Notes: generated by a model not told the origin, from the sequence alone. A DNA stretch of 64,000 nt from Metapseudomonas boanensis (GCF_018704125.1 NZ_JAGTIS010000006.1:186001-250000); one strand, 5' to 3'. Counted from the first letter of the stretch, positions 51,616 through 63,307 are shown. Numbers and translations are program-made.

Positions 51616-52419
51616 ATGAGCGTCTTGAAACGCGACAATAACGATAAAAGCCGTTTGCTGAACTACTTGCTGATACTGATGCTGCTGGCTTGCGCCAGGG
51701 GCGAGGCGCTGGGGGCCCCGGACCGCCAAGCGCTTCAGGAGATGCGCACGATGGCGACGATGGCGACGGCCAACGTGCTGCTCTACTACAACCTCAACGG
51801 CATGCCCTACGAGACCGAGAACCTCGAGGCCTTCACCCAAAACTTGAAACGGCTGCGCGAGTTGTCCGAGCAAGCCGACGATGCCTCGCTCTCCGAACAA
51901 GTTCGCCGGCTCGATGATGCGGTTGCCCACCTCAAGAACTTGCCGCAGAGCGTCGCAGACTTGCGTTCGGTGTGGCCCGCCTACGCACGCTGGTTGCCGG
52001 GCCTCATAGAGGCACATGTTCACCTGGAAAAATCGCTATCCGAACGCTACGGCGCTGCGCCCGAGGTGGCGCAGGCGCAAAGCGGGCTGCATGTGCTCAG
52101 CCACGATATCGGACGGATGCTGCTGTCATACCAGATGGCCTCCTTCCCTAACTTCGGGGGCGATATCTGGATTCTCGACGAGCAGGCGCTCACCGCACTG
52201 GATACTGACATCGAGCGACGCTTCGCCGAACTGGCCGAGCGCGACGGTGGCATTGCGGAGGCGCTGAAGGCTCCACTCCGGGACTATCGTTTCGTGCGCC
52301 GGCGCCTGCTTGAACCGGCCGGAAACTGGGCACCAAATGCAGTGGCGCTGTACCTGGCGAAAACCCTACGCACCCTCGATGGCGAGGGGAGACGCCTGGG
52401 AAGTAGCTCGCCTGGATAA
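51616..52419 (+). CDS. Putative exported helical protein, unknown function
   Basis: 267 residues. An N-terminal hydrophobic segment (LLNYLLILMLLACARGEALG) is a signal peptide or anchor. The rest is predicted mostly helical, with Leu heptads such as LEAFTQNLKRLRELSEQADDASLSEQVRRL, and without Cys clusters. No family recognised. AAGG is 2-5 bp before the ATG. A CA-like AATAACGATAAA lies in codons 7-10. It is the last gene before the core nrd locus; whether it belongs to the island is uncertain. Confidence 0.7.
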   Translation: MSVLKRDNNDKSRLLNYLLILMLLACARGEALGAPDRQALQEMRTMATMATANVLLYYNLNGMPYETENLEAFTQNLKRLRELSEQADDASLSEQVRRLDDAVAHLKNLPQSVADLRSVWPAYARWLPGLIEAHVHLEKSLSERYGAAPEVAQAQSGLHVLSHDIGRMLLSYQMASFPNFGGDIWILDEQALTALDTDIERRFAELAERDGGIAEALKAPLRDYRFVRRRLLEPAGNWAPNAVALYLAKTLRTLDGEGRRLGSSSPG

Positions 52420-53032
52420 GATGAGCCATCTGCCAGTAAGTTGATTGCGCGCCCTTTAGGCCGGCCGCATCCATCAAATGGGCGCAAGGATTCGCAGTCA
52501 AAAGCGGAGGTCGGCGTCGTTATTTGGATGTGCGCGCAATGAGGTCGGCGATGTGCTGGGCTGACAGTTCCGGGTACTGGTGTTGCAGGCTATCCCCGAT
52601 GGTGGATATAAAACGAACGGCGCGTTGAGAAGCTGGCCAATTAGCGGGAACCAGTTCTGGACGGCAGTGCTGGTGTCGTTATCGCCACTGATGACCATCG
52701 ACGTGCACGTCTGGGCCAGCCTGATGCGGCGTCCCGACTTATCCCGGCCAAAGGCTTCGGCCGCCCTAAGGTGCTAGTGTCCTTAATAGTGGCAGCAAGC
52801 GAACCACATACCAATGAAAAAGGGCCGGTGAGCGTTGCTCACCGGCCCTTTTTCTTACTCCTTTCTACCCCAACTCCTTTGGGGCTAATGGCCTTGCCCT
52901 GTTACTACAGCCGCCCGTGGATGGCTGTCGCCGCTGCCTCCCCAGGCAGCGGCTGTGCACCGCCTCGGTGCATTCGTTTCAACATTCAGTGAAAAAGTTT
53001 CAGTGTTTGTTGAAAAACTACGCGACCCCAAA
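52420..53032. other. Gene-poor junction between island and nrd locus
   Basis: About 610 bp. The right half holds three hairpins: the strong terminator at 52817-52853, GCCGCTGCCT-CCCC-AGGCAGCGGC at 52930-52953, and TGCACCG-CCT-CGGTGCA at 52956-52972. The left half has an unrecognised minus-strand open stretch of about 50 codons ending near 52516, possibly the tail of a lost gene. No supported gene. Confidence 0.5.
52817..52853. terminator. Strong bidirectional terminator
   Basis: A perfect 17-bp stem with loop GTT; core GGGCCGGTGAGC/GCTCACCGGCCC flanked by A5 and T5. It lies 180 bp beyond the nrdB stop and also faces transcription coming from the island. Confidence 0.88.
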
Positions 53033-54289
53033 TCAATCCCAGCTCAGCGCACCGCCAGTCTGGTACTCAATGACACGGGTCTCGAAGAAGTTCTTTTCCT
53101 TCTTCAGGTCCATGATTTCGGACATCCACGGGAACGGGTTGGTGGTGCCCGGGTATTCCTCTTTCAGGCCGATCTGGGTCAGGCGGCGGTTGGCGATGAA
53201 CTTGAGGTAGTCCTCCATCATTGCGGCGTTCATGCCCAGTACGCCGCGCGGCATGGTGTCGCGTGCGTATTCGATCTCGAGCTGGGTGCCCTGGAGGATC
53301 ATCTGGGTAGCTTCGTCCTTCATCTGGGCATCCCACAGGTGCGGGTTTTCGATCTTGATCTGGTTGATCACGTCGATGCCAAAGTTCAGGTGCATGGATT
53401 CGTCGCGCAGGATGTATTGGAACTGCTCGGCGGTGCCGGTCATCTTGTTGCGACGGCCCATGGAGAGAATCTGGGTGAAGCCGCAGTAGAAGAAGATGCC
53501 TTCCAGTACGCAGTAGTAGGCGATGAGGTTACGCAGGAACTGGCGGTCAGTCTCCGGGGTGCCGGTGTTGAACTTCGGATCGGAGATCGAGCGGGTGTAC
53601 TTGAGGCCCCAGGATGCCTTTTTAGCGACCGAGGGGATCTCATGGTACATGTTGAAAATTTCGCCCTCGTCCATGCCCAGCGATTCGATGCAGTACTGGT
53701 AGGCGTGGGTGTGGATCGCTTCTTCGAAGGCCTGGCGCAGGATGTACTGGCGGCACTCGGGGTTGGTGATCAGGCGGTAGACGGCCAGCACCAGGTTGTT
53801 GGCCACCAGGGAGTCGGCGGTGGAGAAGAAGCCGAGATTGCGCATGACGATGCGGCGCTCATCCTCGCTGAGACCGTCTTTGCTCTTCCACAGGGCAATG
53901 TCGGCGTTCATGTTCACTTCTTGCGGCATCCAGTGGTTGGCGCAGCCATCCAGGTACTTCTGCCAGGCCCAGTCGTACTTGAAGGGTACGAGCTGGTTGA
54001 GGTCGGCGCGGGCGTTGATCATTTGCTTGTCGCCAACCTGTACGCGCGCGGAGGCGCCTTCGAGGTCGTCCAGGCCTTCCTGGATGTCGAGGTCGTCCAG
54101 GGCCTTCTTGGCGCGGGCAACCGCATCGGAGTCGCTGGCGGAAACGGCGCGGGCGTCGCTGACGGAGCCGGCGGCTTCGTTGTCGAGCTTGTCGAGGTTG
54201 GCCCCTGCGGCGGCGGCAGTGGCGGCGTTAGCCGGTTTGGCGGCTACGGGTGCGCTGTCTTCTTTGTCGAATTCGTCCCAGCTCAGCAT
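53033..54289 (-). CDS. nrdB: Ribonucleoside-diphosphate reductase beta subunit NrdB (class Ia)
   Basis: 418 residues with AGGAGA before the start. The diiron and radical region [12 protein letters not shown] matches the Glu115-His118-Tyr122 site of E. coli NrdB, and [11 protein letters not shown] supplies the second Glu/His pair. An Ala/Asp-rich N-terminal extension of about 85 residues precedes the core, as in P. aeruginosa. It houses the tyrosyl radical needed by NrdA for dNTP synthesis. A LexA-type box lies 41 bp upstream. Confidence 0.97.
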   Translation of the reverse strand: MLSWDEFDKEDSAPVAAKPANAATAAAAGANLDKLDNEAAGSVSDARAVSASDSDAVARAKKALDDLDIQEGLDDLEGASARVQVGDKQMINARADLNQLVPFKYDWAWQKYLDGCANHWMPQEVNMNADIALWKSKDGLSEDERRIVMRNLGFFSTADSLVANNLVLAVYRLITNPECRQYILRQAFEEAIHTHAYQYCIESLGMDEGEIFNMYHEIPSVAKKASWGLKYTRSISDPKFNTGTPETDRQFLRNLIAYYCVLEGIFFYCGFTQILSMGRRNKMTGTAEQFQYILRDESMHLNFGIDVINQIKIENPHLWDAQMKDEATQMILQGTQLEIEYARDTMPRGVLGMNAAMMEDYLKFIANRRLTQIGLKEEYPGTTNPFPWMSEIMDLKKEKNFFETRVIEYQTGGALSWD

Positions 54290-54311
54290 GGCGGTTGCTC
54301 TCCTGCTTGAG

Positions 54312-54330
54312 GGCCGGTCAGTTACCGGCC
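54312..54330 (-). other. 5' leader hairpin of nrdB
   Basis: GGCCGGT-N5-ACCGGCC, a perfect 7-bp stem between the LexA-type box and the nrdB ribosome site. Confidence 0.4.
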
Positions 54331-54345
54331 TGTATGGATATACAG
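54330..54345. promoter_or_regulatory. LexA (SOS) box upstream of nrdB
   Basis: CTGTATGGATATACAG fits the gammaproteobacterial SOS consensus CTGT-N8-ACAG exactly. It lies 41-56 bp before the nrdB start in the 297-bp nrdA-nrdB spacer, implying a DNA-damage-responsive promoter for nrdB apart from nrdA. Confidence 0.65.
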
Positions 54346-54549
54346 TAAAAATCTTAGTTCGTTGCGCGGTGCATGCAAGGCAACGGTCCGCTCATGGCGG
54401 AGGGCGGGGCGATGGTTTGCCCTGGCCTGTGCCCGCCCGGTTTGTGAGCGGGGCTGTTGGATCGGTGGTGCTTGGAGCGTGCGCTCTGAAACGTCCCTCA
54501 TCCGAGCGCGGCCCGCTCCCACACCCTCTCTCAGGGGGGGGGAGGGGAG

Positions 54550-54576
54550 GGAGCGGCCCCGTCGTGGGGCCGCTCC
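54550..54576 (-). terminator. Hairpin after nrdA
   Basis: GGAGCGGCCCC-GTCGT-GGGGCCGCTCC, a perfect 11-bp stem, 10 bp beyond the nrdA stop. It separates nrdA from nrdB and may reduce read-through. Confidence 0.65.
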
Positions 54577-54586
54577 GGGGACCGCG

Positions 54587-57460
<2,874 letters not shown>

Positions 57461-57644
57461 GGGGTTCTCCATGTTCTCAATTTATTGATGGGCGCCTGAG
57501 CTGCTCTTCATTTCCTTTCCGCAACGCAATACGCACGGCAAGGCGCCGGGCGCGAAAGTCGATGCTTCGAGGCTGTGAGGGGCGGGACTCAAGTGCCTCC
57601 CTGGCCCTACAAGTCAAACGTCTCGGTGTCAAACCACCGTGACA

Positions 57645-57660
57645 ACACAATACCTAGTGG
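57645..57660. promoter_or_regulatory. NrdR box-like site
   Basis: ACACAATACCTAGTGG, similar to the NrdR consensus ACACWATATMTWGTGT with mismatches in the right half. A second weak candidate is at 57908-57923. Confidence 0.4.
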
Positions 57661-57922
57661 TGCGCACGTTCAGCGCGACACCTCATTCCAGCTCCCAGTC
57701 ACGTTCTTTGTGTCCTGGGCCGGCACCGCTCGCCGGTGGCGGGTGGTGGGTCGATCAACGCTTGTGGCTCACCGGTGGTTGGGCTCTGAAAAAGCCTGTT
57801 GCGCTTGATTCTAATTGTGTCCGGTGGCCTGCCCTGACCCCAATATGTAGGGGCTGGGCTCGATGGGGGTACAAGATAATGCGCTATTGGGGGTATTGCA
57901 AGGCGACCCACAACATCTAGCC

Positions 57923-57931
57923 TGTGGATAA
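57923..57931 (-). promoter_or_regulatory. DnaA box
   Basis: TGTGGATAA, the complement of the consensus TTATCCACA. It is followed by two TTGTGGGTGA repeats at 11-bp spacing. It may tie nrdA transcription to DnaA. Confidence 0.5.
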
Positions 57932-58062
57932 GTTGTGGGTGATTTGTGGGTGACTCTTGGGTAACAAGAGCTAAGCCCCGCTGGCTCTAGGCTCTGCCGT
58001 TCGTCGCCGCTAAATGGCGTATTTTTTCGGGGGGGCGACTCTGTAGAGCGCGTCGCAAGCTA

Positions 58063-58078
58063 ACACAATATGTTGTGT
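58063..58078. promoter_or_regulatory. Strong NrdR box-like palindrome
   Basis: ACACAATATGTTGTGT, a near-perfect 16-bp palindrome (one mismatched central pair) fitting the NrdR consensus. It lies 97 bp upstream of the response regulator start and about 600 bp from nrdA. Confidence 0.5.
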
Positions 58079-58174
58079 TTTCATGCCGAGTTGGTCCGCG
58101 CTGTGCTAAACCATTGGCATTGCTACAATGCTGGCCATTTTCTATGGCCCGATGTCTGTTTGTGGGAGTGCGTG

Positions 58175-58900
58175 GTGGAGCAAGAAGCCTGGCGAATCCT
58201 CATTGTCGAAGACGATCAACGTCTGGCCGAGCTGACGAGGGAATACTTGGAAGGTAACGGCCTGGAGGTGTCGATCGAGTCCGATGGTGGCCTGGCCGTG
58301 GCGCGCATTCTCAAGGACCGCCCGGACCTGGTGGTCCTGGACCTGATGCTGCCGGGCGAGGATGGCCTGTCGATCTGTCGCAAGCTGCGCGGCCAGTACG
58401 ACGGCCGCATCCTGATGCTCACCGCGCGTACCGACGATATGGATCAGGTGCTGGGTCTGGAACTGGGCGCCGATGACTATGTATGCAAGCCGGTGCGCCC
58501 GCGCGTGCTGCTGGCGCGCATCCGTGCGCTGTTGCGCCGCAGTGAGGCGGCAATCGAGCCACCCGCGCCCGAGAGCCTGCGACGGTTGGAATTCGGCCCG
58601 CTGGTTATCGATAACGCCATGCGTGAGGCCTGGTTGAGCGAGCGCAGCATTGAGCTGACCAGCGCCGAGTTCGACTTGCTCTGGCTGCTGGCGGTGAATG
58701 CCGGGCGCATTCTCTCCCGCGAGGAGATTTTCAATTCCCTGCGCGGAATCGAATACGACGGTCAGGACCGTTCAATCGACGTGCGCATTTCGCGCATTCG
58801 CCCGAAGATCGGGGACGACCCCATGCACCCGCGCCTGATCAAGACGGTGCGTAGCAAGGGCTACCTGTTTGTCCGGGAAGCCGCTGAAGGGTTGGTCTGA
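58175..58900 (+). CDS. OmpR-type response regulator (RstA-like)
   Basis: 241 residues from GTG 58175 with GGGAG 6 bp upstream; the frame starts earlier but that part has no domain. Receiver domain 7-120 with Asp56 (VVLDLMLPG) as phosphorylation site and Lys in CKPVRP; C-terminal winged helix 145-235 with SRIRPKIGDD and VRSKGYLF. The sensor kinase gene follows. In P. aeruginosa the same pair flanks nrdA. Confidence 0.93.
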   Translation: MEQEAWRILIVEDDQRLAELTREYLEGNGLEVSIESDGGLAVARILKDRPDLVVLDLMLPGEDGLSICRKLRGQYDGRILMLTARTDDMDQVLGLELGADDYVCKPVRPRVLLARIRALLRRSEAAIEPPAPESLRRLEFGPLVIDNAMREAWLSERSIELTSAEFDLLWLLAVNAGRILSREEIFNSLRGIEYDGQDRSIDVRISRIRPKIGDDPMHPRLIKTVRSKGYLFVREAAEGLV

Positions 58901-58928
58901 GGTGGCGAGAGTGCATGGTTTCTACCTT

Positions 58929-58992
58929 GTAGGTGCGAGCTTGTTTACGAAAAATCTCGCGTGGACCCTTTCGCGAGCAAGCTCGCTCCTAC
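58929..58992. repeat. REP element pair
   Basis: GTAGGTGCGAGCTTG at 58929-58943 and its near complement CAAGCTCGCTCCTAC at 58978-58992, the typical Pseudomonas REP arms, in the spacer between response regulator and kinase. Confidence 0.75.
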
Positions 58993-59005
58993 GGGCAGGG
59001 CTGCG

Positions 59006-60622
59006 ATGAACTCGATCTTCCTGCGCATCTATGGCGGCATGTTGGTGGCTTTGGTGCTGGTCGCGCTGCTCGGCGTGTTCACCATTCACCAGGTCAACCA
59101 GGTACGCGCCGACCAGTACCGCGAGAGTCTGGCCCGCGGCACGTTTCGCCTCATGGCAGACAACCTGCAGCCGATGGATGAGGTGGAGCGGCGCCGGGCC
59201 GTGGTGCTCTGGGCGCGTTTGCTCGGCATCCCGCTGGAGCTCCTGCCGATGGAGCAGGCGCGCCTGGATAGCAGTGCCCGCGGACGTTTGAACCGTGGCC
59301 AGGTTCTGGTGCAGGAGACCGGCCCCCACGCGGCTCGGGTCTATAGCCTGCTCAGCGTTGCCGAAGGGGTGTTGCTGTCGGGCGAGGTGCAGCAGATCAG
59401 CGAACAGTTGGCGCGCGCTACGGTGTACCTGCTGATGGACGAACTGGTGCGCTTCCCGGTCAACGAGCAACCGCAGCGCCTGGCTTCATTGAAGGAGCGT
59501 AAGCAGTTCGGTTTCGACCTTCGCCTGATTCCGCTGAAGGAGGCTGACCTCGATGCTGACCAGCGCCGCCGCGTGGATGAAGGCGATACGGTGATGGCCC
59601 TGGGCAAGGACGGCGACTCGATCCGGGTCTTCGCCGGAATGGTGGATACGCCCTGGGTTCTGGAGATGGGTCCGATATACCAGATGAACCCCTATCCGCC
59701 TCAGTTGCTGGTGTTGATCGGCGCGCTGGGGTTGACGCTGATCGGCCTGACGGTCTATTTCCTGGTGCGGCAGCTGGAGCACCGCCTGATGACGGTGGAG
59801 AGCACAGCCACGAGCATTGCCCAAGGCAAGCTGGATGCTCGTGTGCCAGCCCGCGGCGCTGATTCGGTAGGACGCCTCGCCGCTGCCTTCAATGGCATGG
59901 CCGAGCAGTTGCAGCGGCTGGTGTCGGTCCAGCGCGAGTTGGTGCGCGCAGTGTCCCACGAATTGCGCACCCCCGTGGCGCGGTTGCGCTTCGGATTGGA
60001 AATGATTGCCGATGCCGAGACCGAAGAGGCCCGGCGCAAGTACATGGATGGCATGGACGGTGACATCCAAGAACTCGACAAGTTGGTCGACGAGATGCTC
60101 ACCTACGCGCGCCTGGAGCAGGGTACGCCAGCCCTGCACTTCCAGCGCGTGGACCTGGACGCGCTGTTCGATCAGGTGATCGCCGAGCTCTCGCCCTTGC
60201 GTGCCACCGTGCATGTCGAACGCGGGCTGTGCCTGAACGTGGATGCCGAGGGGGCCTGGGTGGAAGCGGAACCCCGCTATCTGCACCGGGCCCTGCAGAA
60301 CCTCGTGAGCAACGCCATGCGCCACGCCGAGGCACGGGTGACGCTGAACTACCAGATCGGCCACCGGCGCTGCCGTATCGATGTCGAGGACGACGGTCCC
60401 GGCGTGCCTGAGAGCCAGTGGGAGCGAATCTTCACGCCCTTCATGCGCCTGGACGACAGCCGCACCCGCGCTTCTGGCGGGCATGGCTTGGGGCTTTCCA
60501 TCGTCAGGCGGATCATCTATTGGCACGCCGGTCGCGCACAGGTTGGTCACAGTGATGCACTGGGCGGCGCGCGCTTCAGCCTTGTCTGGCCAAGGCGGCA
60601 ATCCGAAGCGGAAACCTTGTAG
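59006..60622 (+). CDS. Sensor histidine kinase (RstB-like)
   Basis: 538 residues from ATG 59006. TM1 is about residues 5-27, the periplasmic region 28-240 and TM2 about 241-262. Then HAMP, an H-box VSHELRTPVARLRF, N-box LQNLVSNAMRHA, G1 VEDDGPGVP and G2 GGHGLGLSIV. It autophosphorylates on the H-box His and signals to the upstream regulator. The stimulus is unknown. Confidence 0.94.
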   Translation: MNSIFLRIYGGMLVALVLVALLGVFTIHQVNQVRADQYRESLARGTFRLMADNLQPMDEVERRRAVVLWARLLGIPLELLPMEQARLDSSARGRLNRGQVLVQETGPHAARVYSLLSVAEGVLLSGEVQQISEQLARATVYLLMDELVRFPVNEQPQRLASLKERKQFGFDLRLIPLKEADLDADQRRRVDEGDTVMALGKDGDSIRVFAGMVDTPWVLEMGPIYQMNPYPPQLLVLIGALGLTLIGLTVYFLVRQLEHRLMTVESTATSIAQGKLDARVPARGADSVGRLAAAFNGMAEQLQRLVSVQRELVRAVSHELRTPVARLRFGLEMIADAETEEARRKYMDGMDGDIQELDKLVDEMLTYARLEQGTPALHFQRVDLDALFDQVIAELSPLRATVHVERGLCLNVDAEGAWVEAEPRYLHRALQNLVSNAMRHAEARVTLNYQIGHRRCRIDVEDDGPGVPESQWERIFTPFMRLDDSRTRASGGHGLGLSIVRRIIYWHAGRAQVGHSDALGGARFSLVWPRRQSEAETL

Positions 60623-60735
60623 GGAGCATCTTGTTGGTCTGCCTGGCGAGTGAATTCGCGCGGCGCCGTTGGCGCTGGCTGATGGGTCTCGCGCTGCTCA
60701 ATGAAGCCCACCCTGAATGGCTGGCTGCATTCACT

Positions 60736-60790
60736 GTAGGAGCGAGCTTGCTCGCGAAGGCGCGCGTGCCGATTTCTTCGCGAGCAAGAA
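60736..60790. repeat. REP element pair
   Basis: GTAGGAGCGAGCTTGCTCGC at the left and TTCGCGAGCAAG on the right, in the spacer between the convergent kinase and pcpS genes. Confidence 0.75.
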
Positions 60791-60854
60791 CTCGGTGTCC
60801 CCCCTCACTTCTACATGGTTCTCTTCTGCCCACCGGCGTGCCTGGCCTTAAGCC

Positions 60855-61589
60855 TTACGCCGGAATCGCCACCAGGCTCAGCAGCCTTTCCTGGAAATAG
60901 CAGAAGTTCCCGCCAAGCTCGCGGCCTGCATGCCATTCTCTGGAGAGATCCAGCAGCAGGCGAAGACGTGCGCGGCCATTTGAGTCGACGTTCAGCAGCT
61001 CCGCATCCTGAAAGTAGAAGCGTTGGCCAACCAGCGGGTAGAGCGCCTTGAACAGGCTTTCCTTGATCGAGAAGGTGAGGGTGATCCGCTCGGCGTATTG
61101 ACTTGGGTCGAGGCTACCCAGACGGTTTAGCTCGGCTGGCGTGAGGATTTCCTTGGCCAGGCGTTGGGCGCGGCTTGCGGGCAGCAGGGTTTCAAGGTCG
61201 AGGCCCAGGCCGCGCCAGTGTGTATGGCTGGCTACCAGTGCCGAGGCCAGGCCGTGGCTGTGGCTGATCGAACCGCAAATGCCTTCGGGCCAGATGGGCG
61301 CCCTGTCTTCATGCAATCCGGGCACGTTGGGAATGCCGGTGAGGGTCTGCAGGGCCTCGCGAGCGCAGAGGCGGCCGGCCAGGAATTCGGTCTGCCGCTT
61401 GGCTACGGAACGCTGAATGCTCGAAGGCGCTGCAATGGCGGTAAGGGCGAAGTCGTTCGGTGTAAGCCGCGAGGGATCAAATTGGCACGAGCGCATGACG
61501 ATACCCGGCAGCGCATCATTGAATGGCCAGGCGGGTTCGATAGCACTGCAGCAGGCGGGATGGTTCGAGGTCATGGCGGCATTTTGCAT
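60855..61589 (-). CDS. pcpS: 4'-phosphopantetheinyl transferase PcpS
   Basis: 244 residues from ATG 61589; an ATG at 61574 is possible. KRQTEFLAGRLCAREAL, GLGLDLE (Mg-binding) and FSIKESLFKALYP are the Sfp-type PPTase motifs, and the C-terminal RLLSLVAI resembles P. aeruginosa PcpS. It activates acyl and peptidyl carrier proteins by transferring the 4'-phosphopantetheine of CoA. Confidence 0.94.
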   Translation of the reverse strand: MQNAAMTSNHPACCSAIEPAWPFNDALPGIVMRSCQFDPSRLTPNDFALTAIAAPSSIQRSVAKRQTEFLAGRLCAREALQTLTGIPNVPGLHEDRAPIWPEGICGSISHSHGLASALVASHTHWRGLGLDLETLLPASRAQRLAKEILTPAELNRLGSLDPSQYAERITLTFSIKESLFKALYPLVGQRFYFQDAELLNVDSNGRARLRLLLDLSREWHAGRELGGNFCYFQERLLSLVAIPA

Positions 61590-61927
61590 GGCCCGTTGGC
61601 AATCGACCAGCCAGGTAAGCAGTTACATATGTTTGCAAATGGCCAACAAAGCGAAACGGATTGCCGGGCAGTCTTTTGCAAAACTGCAGGTGCGTTTCTT
61701 CTGGAACGCAGGTGAGGTTGTAGTTTGGAATCCTGGCGAATGCCGATTCCGGACATTTTCTCTGAATTGAGTGCGGGAGCCCGATTGGGCTCCCGTTTTT
61801 TTTTGCTCGCATCAACGTGCGACCCGTAGGTTGACGCAGAGCGCAGCGAAGCCCGGCTGCCGCGTAGTCGGCTAATTCGACCAGACGGCGTGCTAGGCTT
61901 GCAACGCGGTTCACTGGGGCCGTTTGT
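61590..61927 (+). other. Spacer with candidate small RNA and terminator
   Basis: About 340 bp between divergent pcpS and an MFS gene. A strong plus-strand terminator at 61774-61804 lies far from any plus-strand gene, so a short transcript (roughly 61600-61800) may end there. The region has ACATATGT and TTTGCAAA inverted repeats. No homology to a named sRNA could be recognised. 61805-61927 shows nothing further. Confidence 0.4.
61774..61804 (+). terminator. Strong intrinsic terminator
   Basis: CGGGAGCCC-GATT-GGGCTCCCG, a perfect 9-bp stem, followed by nine T residues. Confidence 0.88.
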
Positions 61928-63124
61928 GTGAGCTCAGCAATGGCGTCGAATGCTTCAGATACCCATCTCACCCGAGGTTCCGCCGCGTATCGGCGCGCGA
62001 CGCTGGCGTTGTTCTGCGCCGGTTTCGCCACTTTCGCCTTGCTCTATTGTGTGCAGCCACTCCTGCCTTTGCTGGCTGCGCATTTCCGTGTTTCCGCAGC
62101 CAGCAGTAGTCTGGTTTTGTCCCTCAGCACCCTGAGCCTTGCCCTGTGCCTGCTGTTGGCCGGCGCGCTCAGCGAGAGTTGGGGGCGAAAAGCGGTCATG
62201 GCGGCGGCGCTGGGGCTGGCCAGCCTGCTTGGCATTGCGTGTGCGCTGGTGGATTCCTGGCAGGTGCTGCTTATTCTGCGGACACTGCTGGGGTTGGCTC
62301 TGAGCGGGCTTCCGGCGCTGGCGATGGCGTATGTCGGTGAGGAGTTCGATCCCGATTCTTTGCCGGCGGCCATGGGGCTCTATATAAGCGGAACCGCGCT
62401 CGGTGGTCTGCTCGGCCGTTTGCTGGCCGGCCTGCTCAGTGACCTGGGCGGTTGGCCGCTGGCTCTTGGCGGAATCGGCCTGCTGGGATTGCTGGCCCTG
62501 GGATTGTTCCTCTGGTGGCTGCCCCCGTCGCGGCATTTCAAAGCACATCCGTTGTCGCTGTCGGGCTTGTTGGGCAATTTCTCCGGGCATCTGGCCAACC
62601 CTGAGCTGCGTGGCCTGTTTCTCATGGCATTCCTGCTGATGGGCGGCTTCGTGGCGCTGTTCAACTACATTGGTTTCCGCTTGGCGGCGCCACCATTCGG
62701 GCTGTCGAACAGTCTGATTGGTTTGTTGTTCCTGGTTTACCTGGTGGGCATCTTCAGTGCCGGTTGGAGCGGACGGCTGGTTCCGCGACTCGGGGCGCGG
62801 CGAGTCGTGCAAGGTGGTGTGGGCACCATCGTCATTGGTGCTGGCCTGTGCGCCCTGCCGTTGCTGGTGACCTCGGTAGTCGGGCTCGCATTGGTGACAC
62901 TGGGCTTTTTTGCTGCTCATGCCGTGGCAAGCGGCCAGGTGGGGCAGCGTGCAAAGGAAGCCAAGGCGCAGGCTTCGGCGCTGTACCTCTGCGCCTATTA
63001 CCTGGGCTCGAGCCTGGTCGGCTATGCCGGCGGCTACGTATGGGAACATGCCGGCTGGCTGCCACTGCTGGCCGTGCTGGTTTCGTTGTTCCTGCTGGCC
63101 GGGTGGCGTGCGCGTAAACTTTGA
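61928..63124 (+). CDS. MFS transporter (YnfM/AraJ-like)
   Basis: 398 residues from GTG 61928; ATG 61940 is an alternative, and neither has a strong ribosome site. Twelve hydrophobic segments; GALSESWGRKAVM is motif A; LLYCVQPLLPLLAAHFRVSAA at TM1 is characteristic of the YnfM group. Substrate unknown. Unrelated to the MFS genes of the island. phoP lies 180 bp downstream. Confidence 0.85.
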   Translation: MSSAMASNASDTHLTRGSAAYRRATLALFCAGFATFALLYCVQPLLPLLAAHFRVSAASSSLVLSLSTLSLALCLLLAGALSESWGRKAVMAAALGLASLLGIACALVDSWQVLLILRTLLGLALSGLPALAMAYVGEEFDPDSLPAAMGLYISGTALGGLLGRLLAGLLSDLGGWPLALGGIGLLGLLALGLFLWWLPPSRHFKAHPLSLSGLLGNFSGHLANPELRGLFLMAFLLMGGFVALFNYIGFRLAAPPFGLSNSLIGLLFLVYLVGIFSAGWSGRLVPRLGARRVVQGGVGTIVIGAGLCALPLLVTSVVGLALVTLGFFAAHAVASGQVGQRAKEAKAQASALYLCAYYLGSSLVGYAGGYVWEHAGWLPLLAVLVSLFLLAGWRARKL

Positions 63125-63139
63125 AGGAGTGGGCCGGTT

Positions 63140-63167
63140 GTTCAGGGAAGGTTCAGGTGCGGTTCAG
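63140..63167 (+). promoter_or_regulatory. PhoP-type direct repeats (three GTTCAG)
   Basis: GTTCAG occurs at 63140, 63151 and 63162, an exact 11-bp period. This matches the one-face direct-repeat pattern of PhoP boxes and suggests autoregulation of phoPQ. Confidence 0.7.
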
Positions 63168-63226
63168 TAATCAGCTGGCAAGCTATTCCCCACTCTCGCC
63201 GTCACCGTTGCCTGGAGGGCATCCAG

Positions 63227-63307
63227 ATGTATGAAGTCCTGTTCGGACATGGCCTTTGGGCCTGTCGACCTCCTGTTGGAGTCCTCTCTTTGGGGGCTTG
63301 CCGATGA
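63227..63307 (+). CDS. 26-residue leader ORF upstream of phoP
   Basis: ATG 63227 has a strong GGAGGG 8 bp upstream. It encodes MYEVLFGHGLWACR... and stops with a TGA that overlaps the phoP start (ATGA), the usual arrangement for translational coupling. No known family. Expression is not proven; the ribosome site and coupling are the only support. Confidence 0.45.
   Translation: MYEVLFGHGLWACRPPVGVLSLGACR

Larger units (their letters stand above)
57461..58174. promoter_or_regulatory. Long divergent control region between nrdA and the response regulator gene
   Basis: About 710 bp without a supported gene. It contains NrdR-like boxes, a DnaA box and two direct TTGTGGGTGA repeats at 57933-57942 and 57944-57953. 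Small frames here lack coding character. Confidence 0.65.

Noticed and set aside
52507-52660. Minus-strand open stretch of about 50 codons, possible tail of a mobile-element gene
   Set aside because: No recognisable transposase or integrase motif and no start; kept only as a remark on the spacer.
52955-54310. A 451-codon plus-strand frame
   Set aside because: Antisense to nrdB, with no domain character.
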